A stretch of DNA of 54,142 nt from Candidatus Burkholderia humilis (lineage in GTDB: Bacteria; Pseudomonadota; Gammaproteobacteria; Burkholderiales; Burkholderiaceae), in NCBI GenBank assembly GCA_001184405.1, contig LFMX01000031.1, positions 1 to 54,142 of the forward strand, read 5' to 3'. Below are positions 49,539-54,142 of this stretch, in pieces (within the stretch, counting starts at the first letter, position 1; each line of letters starts with the position of its first letter). Below the pieces are notes generated by a model. The model ran no database searches, was not told the DNA's origin, and saw only the letters and a program-made list of their open reading frames with translations. The position numbers were made by a program, and so were the translations under genes.

Positions 49539-50144
49539 ATGAAACTGTTTTACAAAGCCGGTGCCTGTTCCTTCGCCTCGCATATCGTTCTGCAAGAGTC
49601 CGGTCTGCCGTTCCAAATCGAAGCCGTCGATCTGAAGACGAAGCTGACCGCGAGCGGCGCGGACTTCACGGCGATCAACGCGAAGGGCTACATGCCCGCG
49701 CTGCAACTCGACAACGGCGAAGTGCTGACCGAAGGCCCGGCGATCATGGCGTACATCGCGGATCAGGCGCCCGCGAAGCATCTCGCGCCGCTTAACGACG
49801 GCATGGCGCGGTATCGCCTGCAAGCGTGGCTGACGTTCATCGGCACGGAATTGCACAAGAATTTTTCGCCGTTCTTCAATCCGGCCGCGACGAGCGACTG
49901 GAAAGCCGCCGCGATGGCCAACCTCGAGCGCCGTCTCGCGTACGTCGCGAAGGAAGTCGACGGCAAGCAGTTTCTGCTCGGCAACGAGTTCAGTATCGGT
50001 GATGCGTATCTGTTCACCGTGCTCGGCTGGGCCAAGCATATCGATCTCGATCTGAACAAGTGGCCGGCGCTGGTCGCGTATCAGGCGCGCGTGGGCGCGC
50101 GTGCAGGCGTGCAGGCGGCGTTGAAGGCGGAAGGTTTGATCTGA
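49539..50144 (+). CDS. gstA: Glutathione S-transferase
   Basis: Conjugates glutathione to electrophiles. The 201 residues match the beta-class enzyme of proteobacteria: MKLFYKAGACSFASHIVLQE (with the family cysteine Cys10), NAKGYMPALQLDNGEVLTEGPAIMAYIADQ (glutathione site with cis-Pro) and the all-helical C-terminal domain (NFSPFFNPAAT, LGNEFSIGDAYLFTVLGWAKHIDLDLNKWP). ATG 49539 is the usual start. It depends on glutathione from gshA/gshB. A terminator follows 32 bp after the stop. The frame is intact. Confidence 0.94.
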   Translation: MKLFYKAGACSFASHIVLQESGLPFQIEAVDLKTKLTASGADFTAINAKGYMPALQLDNGEVLTEGPAIMAYIADQAPAKHLAPLNDGMARYRLQAWLTFIGTELHKNFSPFFNPAATSDWKAAAMANLERRLAYVAKEVDGKQFLLGNEFSIGDAYLFTVLGWAKHIDLDLNKWPALVAYQARVGARAGVQAALKAEGLI

Positions 50145-50175
50145 TACGCTGAGCACGTCAAAGCGGCATGTGTAC

Positions 50176-50206
50176 AAGCGGGCCCCATGTGGGTCCGCTT
50201 TTCTTT
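50176..50206 (+). terminator. Terminator after gst
   Basis: AAGCGGGCCC and GGGTCCGCTT pair around CATGT and are followed by TTCTTT. The remaining bases to 50457 hold no gene; they should contain the promoter of the pilus cluster. Confidence 0.85.
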
Positions 50207-50457
50207 GCGCGCCGCATTTCCGACCGCGAAACACATTGACTCACCGTGTCTCGAAATGCAGTCTAAGCCACGTGCGGCGTTGAGCATGAGCGATTCGCGT
50301 ATCTCAAAATAAGGATTGGATGAGACTGACTTGAGAACTATTCAATTCAAGCGCGGGTGACTCGTCTCTAAATTTCATCAAGCCGACGCGAACAGTTTTT
50401 CTGGATACGCCTGGCAGGAGTCACGAAAACACGCGTAATTGAATAGGATCGCTTACC

Positions 50458-50953
50458 ATGTTCAGCATCAAGAAAATCGCTGCGCTCGCACTCATCGCCG
50501 TTGCCACGGTCGGCTCTTCCGTCTCGTTCGCCGCCAGCAAGACGACCACGTTCCAAGTCTCGCTTACCATTCAGGACGATTGTTCCATCTCCGCAAACCC
50601 GCTGGATTTCGGCACGACGGGCGTGCTCGCAAGCAACATCGACCAGACCACCAACCTCTCGGTCACCTGCACGGTGGGCACGCCGTACAACGTCGCGCTC
50701 GACGCGGGTTCGGCCACGGGCTCGACCATCCCCGTTCGCACGATGCTCGGCGGTGACGGCACGAGCACCGTGCAGTACAACCTGTATAAGCGATACGGCG
50801 CGCACTCAGATCTGGGGACAAATGGTCAGCACCGATACCGTCGCGGGCAACGGCAACGCGCAAAGCTACACGGTTTATGGCCGCGTCCCGCCGCAGGCGA
50901 CGCCCGCACCGGGCACGTACCTCTCGACCGTGACCGCCACTGTCGTCTTCTGA
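50458..50953 (+). pseudogene. Spore-coat-U-domain pilin subunit (Csu-type), one frameshift
   Basis: The structural subunit of an archaic chaperone-usher pilus. It has a signal peptide (MFSIKKIAALALIAVATVGSSVSFA) and the SCPU domain: TTTFQVSLTIQDDCSISANP with the first disulfide cysteine, DFGTTGVLASNIDQTTNLSVTC with the second, and GTPYNVALDAGSA. Near 50790 an extra A (TATAAGC instead of TATAGC) shifts the frame. The C-terminal SDTARTQIWGQMVSTDT and the donor-accepting end YGRVPPQATPAPGTYLSTVT run in the second frame to TGA 50951-50953. Without its last strands the subunit could not be polymerised. Confidence 0.88.
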
Positions 50954-51055
50954 TTCTTACCGCTGTTCGAGACGAATTGCCCCGCCCTCGCGCGGGGCGC
51001 TTGCTTTGCGCGGCAAGAGGTTATATCAACGGGATATCGCAGACGACGGGAGACG

Positions 51056-51784
51056 ATGATGCCCGGCTTGCTTTCACGCTCATTGTTTGTCTCGCTGGCA
51101 CTGGCATACACGTCGTCCTATGGCGCGTCGCTGCAAATCGCTCCGGTCTCCATTCAACTCTCCGGCACGGAGGCCGGCAAGGCGCTCACCTTGCGAAGCG
51201 ATGGCGATCAGCCGATTCATGCGCAGGTTCGCACGTACGCGTGGACTCAGACGGAAGACGGCGACCAGCTCGCGCCGACGCGCGAACTGGTCGCCAGCCC
51301 GCCGATTGGACTCGTGCCCGCAGGGGGCGAACAGGTCATTCGCGTCATTCGCGCCGATCAGAATATTCCCACGGCTGAGCACGCATATCGGCTGATCATC
51401 GATGAGTTGCCGCCCGAGGGAAGCGCGGCCGGCACCGCAGTACAGTTTCGCTTTCGATATTCAGTTTCCCTTTTTGTTTCGCCATCCGCCGATGTGACGC
51501 CGCCCGAGCTGGCGTGGTCGGTCGTCGAGAAGCGTGGGTCGCCATATCTGCGCGTTGTCAATCGCGGTGCCGTCCACGCGCGCCTGAGCGACGTCACCAT
51601 TACATCCGGAACCACCCCGCTTCCCGTCGCCTCTGGCCTGCTCGGCTACGTACTGCCGGGACACACGCGCTCATGGTCGCTCGCGCGTATCGCTCATGCC
51701 TTGCACGGCGGGCCTGGCGAAGTCGGCGCGACGGTCAATCGCGTCGCGCTCAAAGCCACGCTAGCGCGCGATCAGGCGCCCTGA
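51056..51784 (+). CDS. Archaic pilus periplasmic chaperone (PapD-like, CsuC type)
   Basis: Binds pilin subunits in the periplasm by donor-strand complementation and delivers them to the usher. The 242 residues have a short signal peptide (to about 23, SSYGA), then the N-terminal immunoglobulin-like domain: SLQIAPVSIQLSGTEAGKALTLRSDG, VRTYAWTQTEDGDQLAPT, ASPPIGLVPAGGEQVIRVIR and AYRLIIDELP with the G1-strand FRYSVSLFVSP. The shorter second domain follows. Two adjacent ATG codons (51056, 51059) follow a GGGAG ribosome site. It is the only intact gene of the cluster; with pilin and usher broken it has no obvious partner. Confidence 0.9.
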   Translation: MMPGLLSRSLFVSLALAYTSSYGASLQIAPVSIQLSGTEAGKALTLRSDGDQPIHAQVRTYAWTQTEDGDQLAPTRELVASPPIGLVPAGGEQVIRVIRADQNIPTAEHAYRLIIDELPPEGSAAGTAVQFRFRYSVSLFVSPSADVTPPELAWSVVEKRGSPYLRVVNRGAVHARLSDVTITSGTTPLPVASGLLGYVLPGHTRSWSLARIAHALHGGPGEVGATVNRVALKATLARDQAP

Positions 51785-51795
51785 GCGCTCGCAAG

Positions 51796-54136
51796 ATGGA
51801 ACTCGCGTCGCGATGCAAATGCGCGCGAACGTGCCCATACGAACGTTTGTCGAGGGCGCACAAGGCGCTCATCTCGTGCGCGGCAATCCTCGCCGCCTTC
51901 TCCCGATGCGCGGTAGCCCAGATCGACATCACGGGCGGAACGCCCTACAGCATGCCCGGCCTCATGGGTATCGTGCGTACGCCGTCGCTCAATACGACGC
52001 CCGCTGCGACGCAAACGCTGGTGCTGGAAATCGTCGTCAATGGTGTGAACCTTTCCGAACCGTCCACCGTCGAACTGCGCAACGGGAAACTGTACACGCA
52101 ACCGCAAACACTCACGGACTCGGGCATTCGGGTCGATGACATCAAGCCGGACACCGACGGCTAGATTGCGCTTGCCTCCATCCCGGGTCTTCGCGCCAGC
52201 TATACGGCCACGAAACAGCAGGTAGCGCAACATCGGCGACAATCGCGCCGAGCAGCTCGGCGCCTGGACGGAAGAACGCTTCTTCACGCCTTATGGCGTT
52301 CTCGACAACACCGGCACCTATCTGAACGGCACAGGCCAGAACGGATACACGCGGCTCGACACGAACTGGGTCTATTCCAGTTCCGCCGCGCTTTTCACGA
52401 TGACCGTCGGCGATGCGATCTCCGGCTCCCTGCCGTGGTCGCGCTCGGTGCGCTTTGGCGGCATCCAGATTCAGCGCGACTATGGCCTGCGCCCGGATCT
52501 GATCACGTTCCCCTTGCCGATGTTCGCGGGATCGGCGGCCGTGCCTTCCGCCGTCGATCTGTATATCAACGGCTTGCGCCAGTACAGCGGCAACGTCGCG
52601 CCGGGGCCGTTTCAGATTGCGCAGCCGCCGAGCCTGACAGGCGCGGGCGTCGCGCAGGTCGTCGTCACCGACGCGCTCGGACGCCGCGTTGCCACCAGCG
52701 TGCCGCTCTATGTCGATACGCGCCTGCTCGCTCAGGGATTATTCGACTACTCCGCCGAGTTCGGCTTTTTGCGCAACGACTACACGCTGCGCTCGTTTTC
52801 CTACCAGTCGTCGCCGGTCTTCAGCGGGACTCTGAGCTACAGCGTAAGGGACTGGCTCACCTTGCAGGCGCATGCGGAAGGCGGGCAAGGTCTCGCCAAC
52901 GGCGGCGCGGGCGCGGGCGCGGTGGTGGGCGTGGGCGACTTCGGCGCAGTCAGCATCGCGGCAGCCGGCAGCAACGTTCACGGAATGTCGGGCGCGCTCC
53001 TCAGTCTCGGTTATCAGTACATCGGGCGGGTATTCTCGTTCAATGCACAGGGCACGCGCGCGACGAGCGGTTATCGCGATATCGCGGCGCTCTCGGATTT
53101 GTCGATTTTCGAGCATCTCTATCAGGCGACGGCTTCGGTGTCGTTGCTTCGGAACCAGTCGGCGAGCGTCAGTTTCATCGATTCGAAGGACAATTTTTCG
53201 GGCCACGCGCGCGTCGTCACGCTGGCCTGGAACGCGCAACTCGGGCGTCGATGGTCGCTCTACACGAGCGCGTATCGCGACTTCCAGCAAAAGAATGTCT
53301 GGGGCGGCTCTGTGGGCGTATCGATTGCGCTGGGCGGCAACACATCGGTGAGCGCGACCGTCGCGCAGTCCAATGACCACACGACCGCCGATCTCAGCGC
53401 GTCGCGCCCGGCCGATTTCAGCGGCGGCTGGGGCTGGGCCGTGCAGGGCGGCGCGGGCGAGGACTATCGGCATGCGTTCGCGGGCGCGAACTATCGCGCG
53501 AGCTTCGGCGACTTCCAGGCGACCGTGCAACGCTTCAACGGCACCACGACGGCCACCGCCGAAGCCGCCGGCGCGCTCGCCCTGATGAACGGCACGGTTT
53601 TGCCTTCGCGCACGCTCAGCGACGGCTTCACGCTCGTGTCCACCGACGGCGTCGCGAAAGTGCCCGTGCTGCAGGAAAACCGCCTTGTCGGGACGACGAA
53701 CGGACGTGGCTATCTGCTCGTGCCTGATCTGCAGTCCTATCACCGCAATCAGCTCGCGATCGATCCGCTGGCGCTCCCCGCCGATGCATCGATCCGGACG
53801 ACGCAAATGGATGTCGCGCCCGAGCGGCGCTCCGGCGTATTGGCGAGTTTCGGCGTGAGCCGCTACACCGGCGCTTCCGTGACGTTCGTCGATGATGCGG
53901 GCAATCCGCTTGCGCCTGGCAGCGTGGCGACGCTCACGCAGAGCGGCGCAAAGACGGTGATCGGTTTCGATGGCATCGCGTTCTTCGAGCATCTCGATGC
54001 ATCGAACACCGTCGCGATACATGGGCGCAAGCTCGACTGCACGGCCGATGTCCCATTCGCGCCATCCCAACCCGGTTCGATGCCGCAGATCGGAGCGGTG
54101 ACTTGTCACTCGAACGGCGGCGCGCCGAATCGATAA
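51796..54136 (+). pseudogene. Outer-membrane usher of the archaic pilus (CsuD type), broken
   Basis: Forms the outer-membrane pore and assembly platform. From ATG 51796, 11 bp after the chaperone gene, the N-terminal part reads to ITGGTPYSMPGLMGIVRTP, TLVLEIVVNGVNLSEPSTVELRNG and RVDDIKPDTDG. TAG at 52162-52164 then stops it. The frame continues IALASIPGLRASYTATKQQ to about 52230, where it jumps to another frame at NIGDNRAEQLGAWTEERFFTPYG. Residues normally between these parts (start of the barrel) are missing, so a deletion is likely. The rest is uninterrupted to 54136: RLDTNWVYSSSAALFTMTVGD, SLPWSRSVRFGGIQIQRDYG, GLRPDLITFPLPMFAG, GPFQIAQPPSLTGAGVAQVVV, and the C-terminal domains with GRKLDCTADVPFAPSQ. 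Confidence 0.9.
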
Positions 54137-54142
54137 ACACGG

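Overview
The window is a high-GC chromosomal segment from a member of Burkholderia sensu lato (Burkholderia, Paraburkholderia or Caballeronia). This rests on the protein sequences and on gene blocks typical of that group: coxB with a DUF2244 gene, gshA-gshB-PTS IIA-ptsH-ptsI, minCDE, lolA-ftsK-trxB-smr, and hemY-hemDX-hemC next to ppc. It is mostly core metabolism and cell biology, with accessory genes between.

Layout. 1-2.4 kb: cytochrome oxidase subunit II (cut by the window edge), a DUF2244 protein and a BioC-like methyltransferase. 2.4-4.3 kb: comF (broken), trmL (shortened by a stop) and a macro-domain gene (broken). 4.3-7.5 kb: gpsA, secB, grxC and a rhodanese gene, divergent from gpmA. 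7.7-13 kb: ctpA-type protease, moeB-like gene and the incomplete PTS (ptsI, ptsH, IIA). 13.3-15.6 kb: glutathione synthesis. 15.8-17.9 kb: a scar zone with a group II intron remnant, a TonB-like lipoprotein gene broken at short tandem repeats, and an out-of-frame MFS/ClC gene fusion. 18.1-20.1 kb: minCDE. 20.2-25.4 kb: a GNAT gene, a broken second-type map gene, a small lipoprotein, tRNA-Ser(CGA), serS and rarA. 25.6-28 kb: a truncated permease, a DnaA-box-like cluster, and broken speB and LysR genes. 28-35.7 kb: an unknown secreted protein, lolA, ftsK, trxB, broken smr and TRIC-type genes, a Pcm-like methyltransferase and a rhodanese. 35.7-41.7 kb: a broken SGNH-esterase/lectin gene and the hem block. 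42-46.9 kb: a heavily broken ppc, a palindromic element, and a broken methyltransferase and XRE regulator. 46.9-50.1 kb: argH, a broken bestrophin gene and a glutathione S-transferase. 50.4-54.1 kb: an archaic (Csu-type) chaperone-usher cluster with broken pilin and usher but an intact chaperone.

The main message is gene decay. At least 17 of about 52 protein genes carry frameshifts, nonsense codons, internal deletions or truncations, and trmL has lost only its tail. The other 34 genes, about 30 kb and almost all housekeeping, show no lesion. Random sequencing error would not spare long core genes such as ftsK, hemDX, ptsI and argH while hitting ppc, speB, comF and the usher repeatedly. I therefore infer real, ongoing pseudogene formation under relaxed selection, as in a recently host-restricted symbiont or pathogen. 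Many lesions look like slippage: 2-bp changes in CG runs, 5-bp repeat expansion, and 11-bp and 18-bp tandem duplications. No intact previously undescribed defence or biosynthetic system was found.
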